Shown: one piece after another, positions 1 through 8,432 of the stretch
Position numbering within the stretch: position 1 is the first letter of the stretch
Layout of the letters: each line of letters starts with the position of its first letter
Origin: Arcticimaribacter sp002477625
GTDB lineage: Bacteria; Bacteroidota; Bacteroidia; Flavobacteriales; Flavobacteriaceae
Assembly (NCBI GenBank): GCA_943846665.1
Contig: OX044358.1
Location: 310,001-374,000 of the forward strand
Direction: 5' to 3'
DNA length: 64,000 nucleotides
The notes under the pieces: generated by a model
Seen by the model: the letters and a program-made list of their open reading frames with translations, nothing else
Databases searched by the model: none
What the model was told of the DNA's origin: nothing
Translations under genes and position numbers: made by a program

Positions 1-1641
1 ACACAACCACCCAGTACAATCAAGTCTGCTAAGGAAACCTCTTTCCCATCCATTTGGCTGCTGTTAAAGGTGTTTTTTATTTGTTCTAAACGTGCAATAA
101 CGGAACGCAGTTGTTCGGGCTTATTCACTTCCCAATCTTTCTGAGGCGATAAGGTCAGACGCGCACCATTGGCACCACCACGCTTATCAGAATTCCTGAA
201 GGTAGAAGCAGAAGCCCAAGCTGTAGACACCAATTGTGCTATGGTGAGTTCTGAGTTCATAAGTATTGCTTTGAGTGAATTGATGTCAGCCTGATCAATT
301 TGTTTAGCTGTAGGCGCGGGAATTGGGTCTTGCCATATCAAATCTTCTTGCGGAACTTCTGCCCCTAAATAAAGTGCTTTCGGCCCCATATCCCGATGCG
401 TAAGTTTAAACCAAGCACGAGCAAATGCATCTGCAAACTCACTTGGATTTTCATAAAAACGCTTGGAAATAACCTTATATTTTGGGTCTTCTATAAGCGC
501 AATATCAGTTGTAAGCATGATCGGACTATGCGTTTTCGATGGATCATGAGCGTCGGGTACTGAACCCACTCCGCCATCGTTTTTAGGTTTCCATTGATGT
601 GCTCCTGCTGGACTTTTGGTGAGTTCCCATTCGAATCCGAATAGGTTTTCGAAATAGTTATTGCTCCCATTGGGTGGGAGTTGTTGTCCAAATACCTTCG
701 AGGCCACTCGTAATGGTGTCTCCAGCATTCCCAGTTCCAAAAGAATTTTTCCAACCCAATCCTTGTTCCGCAATACCAGCAGCTGCCGGTTCTGGACCAA
801 CATATTTATCAGGGTCAGCAGCACCGTGTGTTTTACCAAAAGTGTGTCCTCCAGCGATAAGCGCTACAGTTTCTTCATCATTCATAGCCATTCGTCCAAA
901 AGTTTCTCGAATATCAACTGCAGAAGCTAGTGGATCTGGTTTTCCATTTGGACCCTCTGGGTTTACATAGATGAGGCCCATTTGTACAGCTGCAAGTGGA
1001 TTTTCTAATTCGCGATCCCCTTCATATCGTTTGTCTGCAAGCCATTCTACTTCTGATCCCCAATAAATATCTTCTTCTGGTTCCCAAACATCTTCACGTC
1101 CACCTGCAAAGCCAAAGGTTTCAAAGCCCATGGACTCCAAAGCGCAGTTCCCAGCGAGTATCATCAAATCTGCCCATGAGATTTTATTCCCATACTTTTG
1201 TTTTATGGGCCATAGCAAAAGTCTTGCCTTATCTAAGTTCCCGTTGTCTGGCCAACTGTTTAAGGGTGCAAAACGTTGGGTTCCGGATCCGGCTCCCCCA
1301 CGACCGTCTGCTATTCTGTAGGTTCCGGCACTGTGCCATGCCATACGTATGAAAAAAGGTCCGTAGTGTCCAAAATCTGCTGGCCACCAATCTTGGGAGT
1401 TTGTCATTAGCGTCTCAATATCTTGCTTTAAAGCAGGGAGGTCCAACGACTCAAAAGCCTTGCGATAATTGAAATCAGCATCCATTGGATTTGAAGCCTT
1501 TGAATGTTGACGCAGGATGCTTAAATTCAATTGATTGGGCCACCAATCTTTGTTTTGTGTTCCTTTTCCTGCAACTTGTTTTAGAGCGCCTCCGTTAAAA
1601 GGACATTTCCCTCCTGATGTAGTGTTTTTCAAATTTTCCAT
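1..1641 (-). pseudogene. katG: Catalase-peroxidase KatG, partial, with an apparent +1 frameshift
   Basis: This is a bifunctional haem catalase-peroxidase that removes hydrogen peroxide. The start at 1641 is followed by the distal haem motif (Arg99, Trp102, His103), Tyr225 and Met253 as candidates for the Met-Tyr-Trp adduct, and the proximal His266 in AGGHTFGK. The first frame stops after residue 327, just after WTTTPTQW. Reading resumes one base later (SNNYFENLFGFEWEL) and stays open to position 1, so the gene continues beyond the window. An extra G in the GGG run (CCC at 666-668 on the plus strand) explains the break. The C-terminal domain would be lost if the shift is real. A homopolymer sequencing error is equally possible. 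The family assignment is certain; whether the gene is functional is not. Confidence 0.9.
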
Positions 1642-1698
1642 AATGACAAAATATTAAAATCAATTTATCTAAAGTAGTGAGGAGATCAATTGCTTTTA

Positions 1699-1706
1699 CA
1701 AACATA
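1699..1706 (-). promoter_or_regulatory. Candidate -7 promoter element for katG
   Basis: On the minus strand this reads TATGTTTG, a perfect match to the Bacteroidota -7 consensus TAnnTTTG, about 58 bases before the katG start codon. No TTG lies at the usual -33 spacing, which suggests that this promoter needs an activator. Confidence 0.55.
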
Positions 1707-1721
1707 GTATTGATATTCCCT

Positions 1722-1755
1722 ATAGTTGCATCATAAACAATTATAAATCAACTAT
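1722..1755. promoter_or_regulatory. Inverted repeat upstream of katG, possible peroxide-regulator site
   Basis: ATAGTTG (1722-1728) and CAACTAT (1749-1755) form a perfect 7-base inverted repeat with a 20-base spacer, ending 16 bases upstream of the katG -7 element. The ATAG...CTAT ends and the position resemble LysR/OxyR-type operators, but the total span of 34 bases is shorter than the classical OxyR arrangement. Assignment to OxyR is inference. The rest of the 1642-1934 divergent intergenic region holds AT-rich sequence and nothing else I can support. Confidence 0.35.
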
Positions 1756-1934
1756 TAGCTTGTGTTACGAAAGTTATAAGCTCCCGATTCTACTCGCATT
1801 CATTAAGCAATTGAGGAGGAAGGGCATTACCGTTCAAATAATTTAAATATGGAAAGTTGAGGTTAAATCCAAAATTCATATTAGATTTACCTGTTTTAAT
1901 TAATTTTAAATTAAATTAATCTTTTCCAAGAATT

Positions 1935-3752
1935 ATGGCTGATAAATACATTGATATCGACACGCTGAAGTATATGCTTTATGATGTGCATCAACTAGAA
2001 GAATTATTTAAAAGAGAACGCTTTGTTGATCATGATAAAGAATCCATCGATCTCTTTTTAGAATCGAATAAAGACTTTGCCGATAAGGAGTTATTTCCTT
2101 TCGTCAAAGAGATGGATGAGCAACCAGCTCATTATAAAGACGGAAAAGTATACGTTCATGATCAAGTAAAGACCATGATGCATAAGGGAGGAGAACTTGG
2201 GGTTATCTCTGCTTCTTTTGATTATGATGACGGTGGTATGCAAATTCCACTATTGGCTCACACAGCTGCTTACTTTATTCTCGATGCTGCCAACAATCAT
2301 TTACCTGGATATGCAGGCTTAACCCAAGGAGCTGCAGAATTAATCATCCACTTTGCAAACAAAGCATTGAATGAGGCCTATGTTCCCAAGATGTTATCAG
2401 GGCAATGGGGCGGTACCATGTGTTTGACAGAGCCACAAGCCGGAAGTTCCTTGTCGGATATTGTGACTAAGGCTAAACCCACTTCCGATGGCTACTATAA
2501 CATAACAGGCCAAAAGATTTTCATCTCCGGAGGGGACAATCAATTTGCAGAGAACATCGTTCATTTGGTTCTTGCCCGTATTGAAGGAGCGCCGAAAGGA
2601 ACCAAAGGAATTTCTCTATTTGTAGTTCCAAAAAACAGACCCGATGCCTCAGGAGTTTTAACACCAAATGATGTTACTACAGTTGCAGATTTTCAAAAGT
2701 TAGGTCAACGGGGATATTGTACCACCCATCTCGGATTTGGAGATGCTGAGGATTGCAGAGGATGGCTTGTTGGGAACGAAAATCAAGGCTTGAATTATAT
2801 GTTTTTGATGATGAATGCTGCACGAATTGCTGTAGGTCGTGGCGCTTCTGCCATTGCATCTGCTGCCTATTATGCTTCTTTACAATATGCCAACGAGCGA
2901 CCACAGGGAAGGAAATTATCTAGTGACGGAAAGAAAAATCCTGATGAGAATCAAAGCTTGATTATTGAACACCCCGATGTTAGACGCATGCTTTTATTAC
3001 AAAAAGCAGTCGTAGAAGGCTCCATGAGTCTTGTGCTGCGAGCGGCTAAATATTACGACTTAGAGGTTACCGCCACCTCCCCAGAAGAAAAAAACAAATA
3101 CAATACCCTCCTTGAGATGATTATTCCTGTAGTGAAGACCTATCCATCGGAAGCGGGAAGTTATGCCGTAAATAATGGCTTACAGGTATTGGGCGGCTAT
3201 GGTTTTTGTGCTGATTTTATCTTACAACAATACTATAGAGACATACGAATTTCTGCCATATACGAGGGAACTACCGGGATTCAATCCCAAGATTTATTGG
3301 GTCGTAAAATCACAATGGGCCAGGGCTCAGGACTTGCTCTATTGTCTGCCGAAATCTTAGAAACAATTGAAGCTTCTAAGAAACATGAAGCATTACAACC
3401 CTATGCGGCTATTTTAAGTGAAAAATTAGCGCTTACGCAGAAGATACTTCAGCAACTGATGCCACACGCTGTAAAAGGAGACTTTGAACGTTACTTAGCA
3501 GATGCTAGTATTTTTATGGAATTTTTTAGTCTTATTATTATTGGATGGACATGGCTCGAGATAGCAACCAAAGCTCAAGAAAGTCTAAAGGACCCTGATG
3601 CTTCCTTATCTGAAGAATTTTATATTGGAAAAATAGAGACCATGAAATATTTCTTTAGCTACGAACTTCCAAAGACGTTGGGACAAGCAGCAATTTTAAT
3701 GGATCCAACAACCGTTACTATTAAAAAGGAAAAAGAAGAATACATCAATTAA
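1935..3752 (+). CDS. Acyl-CoA dehydrogenase with C-terminal extension (FadE/DmdC-like)
   Basis: This FAD-dependent acyl-CoA dehydrogenase catalyses alpha,beta-desaturation of an acyl-CoA. At 605 residues it belongs to the long subfamily with an extra C-terminal domain (the type that includes DmdC, methylmercaptopropionyl-CoA dehydrogenase). The order is an N-terminal helical domain, the FAD-contact motif CLTEPQAGSSLSD (about 163-175), the core helices, and the catalytic-base region RISAIYEGTTGIQSQDL with Glu444. The C-terminal extension runs from about 470 to the end. It is a single gene with no ETF or thiolase nearby, so the substrate cannot be told from context. Some annotators would call it DmdC, but substrate specificity is not visible from sequence. 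Confidence 0.88.
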   Translation: MADKYIDIDTLKYMLYDVHQLEELFKRERFVDHDKESIDLFLESNKDFADKELFPFVKEMDEQPAHYKDGKVYVHDQVKTMMHKGGELGVISASFDYDDGGMQIPLLAHTAAYFILDAANNHLPGYAGLTQGAAELIIHFANKALNEAYVPKMLSGQWGGTMCLTEPQAGSSLSDIVTKAKPTSDGYYNITGQKIFISGGDNQFAENIVHLVLARIEGAPKGTKGISLFVVPKNRPDASGVLTPNDVTTVADFQKLGQRGYCTTHLGFGDAEDCRGWLVGNENQGLNYMFLMMNAARIAVGRGASAIASAAYYASLQYANERPQGRKLSSDGKKNPDENQSLIIEHPDVRRMLLLQKAVVEGSMSLVLRAAKYYDLEVTATSPEEKNKYNTLLEMIIPVVKTYPSEAGSYAVNNGLQVLGGYGFCADFILQQYYRDIRISAIYEGTTGIQSQDLLGRKITMGQGSGLALLSAEILETIEASKKHEALQPYAAILSEKLALTQKILQQLMPHAVKGDFERYLADASIFMEFFSLIIIGWTWLEIATKAQESLKDPDASLSEEFYIGKIETMKYFFSYELPKTLGQAAILMDPTTVTIKKEKEEYIN

Positions 3753-3860
3753 ATTATAAAAACGGAAAACTATATTTAAAACATAGAAACTAAATGTCGT
3801 TTTTTTTCTTTGAAATCTGAAAAAAAAAACAATCTTTGCGCCATCAAATACTATTTATCT

Positions 3861-5696
3861 ATGAAAGAGCTTCTACAATTTGATTTTAAACATATTCGCG
3901 GGGATTTATTCGGCGGACTAACTGCTGGTATTGTTGCTTTACCTCTTGCACTAGCCTTTGGTGTGAGTTCGGGCTTAGGACCAAGCGCTGGTCTCTATGG
4001 AGCTATTTTCTTAAGCTTTTTCGCTGCGTTGTTTGGAGGTACTGCCACTCAAATTTCTGGGCCTACGGCTCCAATGACTGCCGTAAGTATGGTTTTTATT
4101 GCAGAAATCATTTCCAATTTCGACGGAAATGTTGAAAAGGCGCTCCCGACGATCCTATGCGTTTTCTTTTTAGCAGGTTTACTTCAAGTTGCCCTCGGTA
4201 TGTTGGGAATTGGTAAATACATACGATACATCCCCTACCCGGTAGTCTCAGGTTTTATGACCGCTATTGGGGTGATCATTCTAATTACACAAATTCCACC
4301 TTCTTTTGGTTATTACCCCAAGGAAGATTTAAATTACGTTACACAGTTCAAGCCTCAAGCCGAAGAAATTATTTTAGAAAATATTCTGAAGGATGAGATG
4401 AATGAGGGAATCCTTGTTCTTGAAGATTTTAAAACAACCATCGATCGAGCACAAAAAATAACGGAAGAAGATATTTTAATTGAAGCTAAAACATTAGCTG
4501 GAAAAAATGCTTCGGGAGTTATTGGTACTATAAAATCAGTACCTAAAATATTCCGTGATATAAATTATATGGAGGTCCTCTTGGCGTTTTTTACTATTTT
4601 GATCATCTTTGGGTTTAAACGCATCACAACTAAAGTGCCCAGCACGCTGGTAGCACTCTTTGTAGTATCTGGTGTTGCTATAGGCTTTGGTTTAGATTAC
4701 CGTCCCATTGCTGCAATCCCATCGGGTTTACCACTTCCAAACTTATCCCTTTTCGGGAGTCTTGGTATGGGTACACTGAGTACCTACATCTTTACAGCCA
4801 TTACCCTGGCATTCCTTGGAGCTATTGATTCACTGCTAACTTCAGTAGTATCGGACAACATGACTAAAACAGTACACAAGCCCAATAAGGAACTTATTGG
4901 TCAAGGAATTGGAAATAGTATTGGAGCAATATTCGGGGGCTTACCTGGAGCTGGAGCTACCATCAGAACCGTTGTAAACATTAATGCGGGAGGTAAAACA
5001 AGACTTTCAGGAATGATTTCTGGACTGCTTTTACTTGTTATCTTATTAGCACTTGGTCCAATTGCCTCACAAATACCTGCAGCTGTTCTAGCAGGAATTT
5101 TAATTACCGTAGGAATTGGTGTAATGGACTACAAAGGGCTAAAAGCTATCCCAGCCATGCCACGTGATGAAGTTCTAATATTGATTGTAGTTCTGATTCT
5201 TTCTACAGTTTGGAATCTAGTATTTGCTGTAGGAATTGGTTTGGTAATCGCTTCTCTCATGTTCATGAAAAAAATTGGAGATTTAACCAGTGATAGTTTG
5301 AATATAGCAGCCCTCAATGAAGAAGAATCATGGGAAGATGAAAAAGGTTTACCCAAAGACATAAAGAAAGAAGTATTCATAAAACACATTGATGGGCCTT
5401 TATTCTTCGGATCAACCTCCAAGTTTACAGAAACTGCGAAACAGATACCAGAAAACGCTTCAACCTTAGTGATTCGACTCGATAAGGTTCCTTATATCGA
5501 TCAGTCGGGACTATATGCACTAGAATCTGTGATTTTGGATTTACGCCAACAAGACAAGAATGTACTGTTGGTTGGAGCTACAAAACAGCCCGAATACATG
5601 ATGGAGCGTATCGATATTATTCCTGATCTGGTTTCTAAAGATCAGTTATTCAATGACTTCGATCAATGTTTGGATTGGCTTAAGAAAAATAAATAA
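3861..5696 (+). CDS. SulP family inorganic anion transporter with STAS domain
   Basis: This inner-membrane transporter of the SulP (SLC26) family is likely to move sulfate, bicarbonate or a similar anion. I start it at ATG 3861 (MKELLQFDFKHIRGD) rather than at a TTG 51 bases upstream, because a -7-like element AATCTTTG at 3831-3838 puts transcription initiation downstream of that TTG. The N-terminal core has GGLTAGIVALPLALAFG and the conserved SGPTAPM. An unusual soluble, charged segment of about 85 residues (roughly 149-233) interrupts the membrane domain. The C-terminal STAS domain (about 500-611) includes VIRLDKVPYIDQSGLYAL. The exact anion cannot be read from the sequence. Confidence 0.9.
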   Translation: MKELLQFDFKHIRGDLFGGLTAGIVALPLALAFGVSSGLGPSAGLYGAIFLSFFAALFGGTATQISGPTAPMTAVSMVFIAEIISNFDGNVEKALPTILCVFFLAGLLQVALGMLGIGKYIRYIPYPVVSGFMTAIGVIILITQIPPSFGYYPKEDLNYVTQFKPQAEEIILENILKDEMNEGILVLEDFKTTIDRAQKITEEDILIEAKTLAGKNASGVIGTIKSVPKIFRDINYMEVLLAFFTILIIFGFKRITTKVPSTLVALFVVSGVAIGFGLDYRPIAAIPSGLPLPNLSLFGSLGMGTLSTYIFTAITLAFLGAIDSLLTSVVSDNMTKTVHKPNKELIGQGIGNSIGAIFGGLPGAGATIRTVVNINAGGKTRLSGMISGLLLLVILLALGPIASQIPAAVLAGILITVGIGVMDYKGLKAIPAMPRDEVLILIVVLILSTVWNLVFAVGIGLVIASLMFMKKIGDLTSDSLNIAALNEEESWEDEKGLPKDIKKEVFIKHIDGPLFFGSTSKFTETAKQIPENASTLVIRLDKVPYIDQSGLYALESVILDLRQQDKNVLLVGATKQPEYMMERIDIIPDLVSKDQLFNDFDQCLDWLKKNK

Positions 5697-5710
5697 TAAG
5701 TGAAAATTTG

Positions 5711-5755
5711 ACTAGTAAACTAAAAGTTTAGGCGAAAGCCTAAGCTTTTACTAGT
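5711..5755. terminator. Bidirectional hairpin between sulP and hxlR
   Basis: AAAAGTTTAGGC (5722-5733), loop GAAA and GCCTAAGCTTTT (5738-5749) make a 12-bp stem with one G-T wobble. Outer arms ACTAGTAAA/TTTACTAGT extend the palindrome. It sits between convergent genes and its 3' arm contains the stop codon of the minus-strand regulator. The stem ends in A/T tracts on both strands, so it can act in both directions. Confidence 0.7.
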
Positions 5756-6177
5756 TCAAACAAATCTTTTCGAATTAATTTATATTCCTCAATAGACTTT
5801 GTTTTTACTTCATGATCTTCCTTGTCGATGTTGTCTGAAAACCAATCGCTAGCAATTTCGTTAAATTCTATGTCAAGATTGCGTTTACTCCACATTGACA
5901 TTTCATAAACAACAGGATATAAATCAATACCCATATCCGTTAGGTAATAGTATTTTGTTTTCTTGTTATTCGGAGCAAAAGCAAAATCAATAATACCTTT
6001 TGATTTTAATGATTTTAGACGATCCGTTAAAATATTAGTTGCAATACCTTCTGGAGAGTCCATGAATTGCTTAAAGGTGTTTCTTTCTAGAAAGAAGTCA
6101 CGGATAATCAGTAGAGACCATTTGTCACCGACAAGGTCTACTAAATTTGAAATGGGACAGCCTGATCTATAGTCCAT
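5740..6177 (-). CDS. HxlR-family winged helix-turn-helix regulator
   Basis: This is a 145-residue DNA-binding regulator. The N-terminus SGCPISNLVDLVGDKWSLLI (Cys7) is the HxlR-family hallmark. It is followed by the winged helix with ILTDRLKSLKSKGII and the wing KKTKYYYLTDMG. HxlR proteins usually respond to redox or electrophile stress and bind as dimers, and the early Cys is often the sensor. The C-terminal tail of about 45 residues is charged and less conserved. No adjacent target gene is obvious, since the neighbours are SulP (convergent) and ABC-F (divergent). Its own promoter lies at 6201-6229. Confidence 0.88.
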   Translation of the reverse strand: MDYRSGCPISNLVDLVGDKWSLLIIRDFFLERNTFKQFMDSPEGIATNILTDRLKSLKSKGIIDFAFAPNNKKTKYYYLTDMGIDLYPVVYEMSMWSKRNLDIEFNEIASDWFSDNIDKEDHEVKTKSIEEYKLIRKDLFELVKA

Positions 6178-6200
6178 ATTAAAAACAAATTAATTGTCTA

Positions 6201-6229
6201 CAAACATACATAATTTATTTTTTAATCAA
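6201..6229 (-). promoter_or_regulatory. Promoter of the HxlR regulator
   Basis: On the minus strand, TTG (6229-6227), an 18-base spacer and TATGTTTG (6208-6201) match the Bacteroidota -33/-7 consensus. The start codon follows 24 bases downstream. The remainder of the 6178-6492 gap is AT-rich with no gene I can support. Confidence 0.7.
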
Positions 6230-6460
6230 CTTATTATTATAATAGTTAACAGCATATATATCTTTTTATTTTAAATGCCCTAATAGTTGCATCCAACCTA
6301 CTCAAACAATCTTCTAAATAATGCTATAGATCATTTATTACATTGGGGTAATCAACAGAACTACCAATCCATTGATTGTAGTTTCTTTCAATTGTAGCAG
6401 ATGAATCTGCATTTAGATAATTAATATTTTAAATAAAGAAACTAGCAACTAATGAATGTG

Positions 6461-6468
6461 TATTTTTG
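6461..6468 (+). promoter_or_regulatory. -7 promoter element for the ABC-F gene
   Basis: TATTTTTG matches TAnnTTTG exactly and overlaps an upstream GTG (6466) that could be mistaken for a start codon. Transcription would begin near 6475, so ATG 6493 is the credible start. Confidence 0.55.
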
Positions 6469-6492
6469 TGCACTAAAAAGAATCCAATTCCT

Positions 6493-8361
6493 ATGAATTT
6501 ACTCTCCGTTGAAGGCATTTCAAAATCGTATGGTGAAAAAGTTATTTTCAAGCCACTATCGTTTGGAATAAATAAGGGTCAGAAAATTGCTCTAATTGCT
6601 AAAAACGGAAGTGGAAAAACCTCAATCCTAAACATCATTGCAGGCGAGGATGATCCAGATCAAGGAAATGTTGTTTACAGAAAGGGTACCCGCGTTGCTT
6701 ATTTGGCTCAGGAACCGAAACTGGATGCAAAACTCACCGTTGAAGAAAGCATTTTACAAGCCGACAACCCTACCCTCGAGATCATTGCTAACTACGAGCG
6801 TGCACTCGAAAATCCGGATGATCAAGAAGCTTATCAAAAGGCTTTTGAAGCAATGGATCAAAATCAGGCATGGGACTTTGAAAATCAGTACAAGCAGATT
6901 TTATTCAAACTTAAACTGAATGATTTAAGTGCGGTCATAGGTAGCCTTTCTGGGGGTCAAAAAAAGAGAATTGCTCTCTGTAATGCACTGCTCATGCAAC
7001 CCGAACTGATCATCTTAGATGAGCCTACCAACCATCTGGATCTTGAGATGATTGAATGGCTAGAAGAATATTTTGCAAAAGAAAAGGTCACCCTTTTAAT
7101 GGTTACCCACGATCGGTATTTCTTAGAACGCGTATGTAACGAAATTATAGAATTAGATGAGGGTGACCTCTACACCTACAAAGGAAACTATTCCTATTAC
7201 CTGGAAAAAAGAGAAGCCCGATTAGCTCAGGAGTCCGTTGAAGCACATAAAACCAAGCTCCATTTCAAAAAAGAGTTGGATTGGATGCGTCGCCAACCCA
7301 AAGCCAGAACAACTAAGTCTAAATCCAGAATTGAAGATTTTAAGGAGATTAAAGAAAAAGCTAGTCAGCGACGAAATGAACACCAAGTTCAATTGGAAAT
7401 CAACATGGAGCGTTTAGGTAGTAAAATTATCGAAATGCACAAGGTGCAAAAAGCATTTGGCGACAAGGTGATTTTAAACCAATTCGACTATATGTTTCAG
7501 CGTAATGATCGTATCGGTATTATTGGAAAGAATGGAACAGGAAAATCTACCTTTCTGAATCTATTGACATCAAACGACAGACCCGATGCAGGCAAAATTG
7601 TTTGGGGAGAAACACTGAAATTTGGTTACTATACCCAGAAGGGAATCAAGGTCAAAGAGGGACAAAAAGTAATTGATGTGATCCGTGAATTTGGCGATTT
7701 TATTCCTCTTAAAAAAGGGCGTAAAATATCTGCACAACAGCTGCTTGAACGGTTTTTATTCGATCGAAAAAAGCAATACGACTTTGTCGAAAAACTAAGT
7801 GGTGGAGAACGCAAGCGTCTATACCTCTGTACGGTTTTAATACAAAACCCGAACTTTCTAATCCTAGATGAGCCAACCAACGACTTGGATATTGTAACCC
7901 TTAATGTCTTAGAAAGCTTTTTACTCGATTTCCCGGGTTGCCTGCTGGTTGTATCCCACGATCGTTATTTTATGGATAAAATCGTAGACCATTTATTTGT
8001 CTTCCAAGGCGAAGGTGTAATCGAAGATTTTCCGGGGAATTACTCCGATTATCGTGTATACGAGGATTCACAAGTCGTGGAAAAAAAGACAACAGCCGTA
8101 GCAGAAAAAAAAGTCAAAAAAGAATGGAAAGAAAGTCCAAATAAAGCTTCTTTGACTTTTGAACAGCAAAAAGAATTCAAAAAACTGGAACGAGAAATTG
8201 AAAAAATTGAAACTAAGAAAGAAGAAATTCAAAATCGTTTTTCAACTGAAGCACTCGATCCTAAAGACATTGAAGAACTTTCCATAACACTGGGTAAACT
8301 GGGGCAAGAATTAGAAGAAAAATCAGAACGTTGGTTTGAACTTTCAGCTCTAAAAGAATAA
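6493..8361 (+). CDS. ABC-F family ATPase (Uup-like)
   Basis: This is a cytoplasmic ABC-F protein with two ATPase domains and no membrane segments. Members act on the ribosome in translation factor or antibiotic-protection roles, or, as Uup, in DNA-related processes. Walker A motifs are at about 37-44 and 344-352 (GKNGTGKST). Signatures are LSGGQ near 153 and LSGGE near 435, each followed by ILDEPTN. A linker rich in basic residues joins the domains. The C-terminal region (about 530-622) is a Lys/Glu coiled coil like the Uup C-terminal domain. Length 622. I chose ATG 6493 over GTG 6466 because of the promoter position. Specific function is not decidable. Confidence 0.88.
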   Translation: MNLLSVEGISKSYGEKVIFKPLSFGINKGQKIALIAKNGSGKTSILNIIAGEDDPDQGNVVYRKGTRVAYLAQEPKLDAKLTVEESILQADNPTLEIIANYERALENPDDQEAYQKAFEAMDQNQAWDFENQYKQILFKLKLNDLSAVIGSLSGGQKKRIALCNALLMQPELIILDEPTNHLDLEMIEWLEEYFAKEKVTLLMVTHDRYFLERVCNEIIELDEGDLYTYKGNYSYYLEKREARLAQESVEAHKTKLHFKKELDWMRRQPKARTTKSKSRIEDFKEIKEKASQRRNEHQVQLEINMERLGSKIIEMHKVQKAFGDKVILNQFDYMFQRNDRIGIIGKNGTGKSTFLNLLTSNDRPDAGKIVWGETLKFGYYTQKGIKVKEGQKVIDVIREFGDFIPLKKGRKISAQQLLERFLFDRKKQYDFVEKLSGGERKRLYLCTVLIQNPNFLILDEPTNDLDIVTLNVLESFLLDFPGCLLVVSHDRYFMDKIVDHLFVFQGEGVIEDFPGNYSDYRVYEDSQVVEKKTTAVAEKKVKKEWKESPNKASLTFEQQKEFKKLEREIEKIETKKEEIQNRFSTEALDPKDIEELSITLGKLGQELEEKSERWFELSALKE

Positions 8362-8432
8362 ATATTACATTATTCTAGACCTTCTGTAGCTTTAGTCAGC
8401 TGCTTTTTTTTAGCTTTACTAAAATTGAACTC

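Noticed and set aside
666..668. Programmed +1 frameshifting in katG
   Set aside because: No slippery heptamer or downstream stimulatory structure is evident, and katG is not known to use recoding; error or mutation is simpler.
1790..1879. 29-codon reading frame on the minus strand in the katG upstream region (MNFGFNLNFPYLNYL...)
   Set aside because: Protein-like in composition but short, unrecognised, with no promoter or neighbour; it lies across the region between katG and the acyl-CoA dehydrogenase gene and may be chance.
6283..6296. Shared AATAGTTGCATC-like string here and near 1722
   Set aside because: Only about 11 bases agree, and no repeat unit extends from it; it is not evidence of a repeat family.
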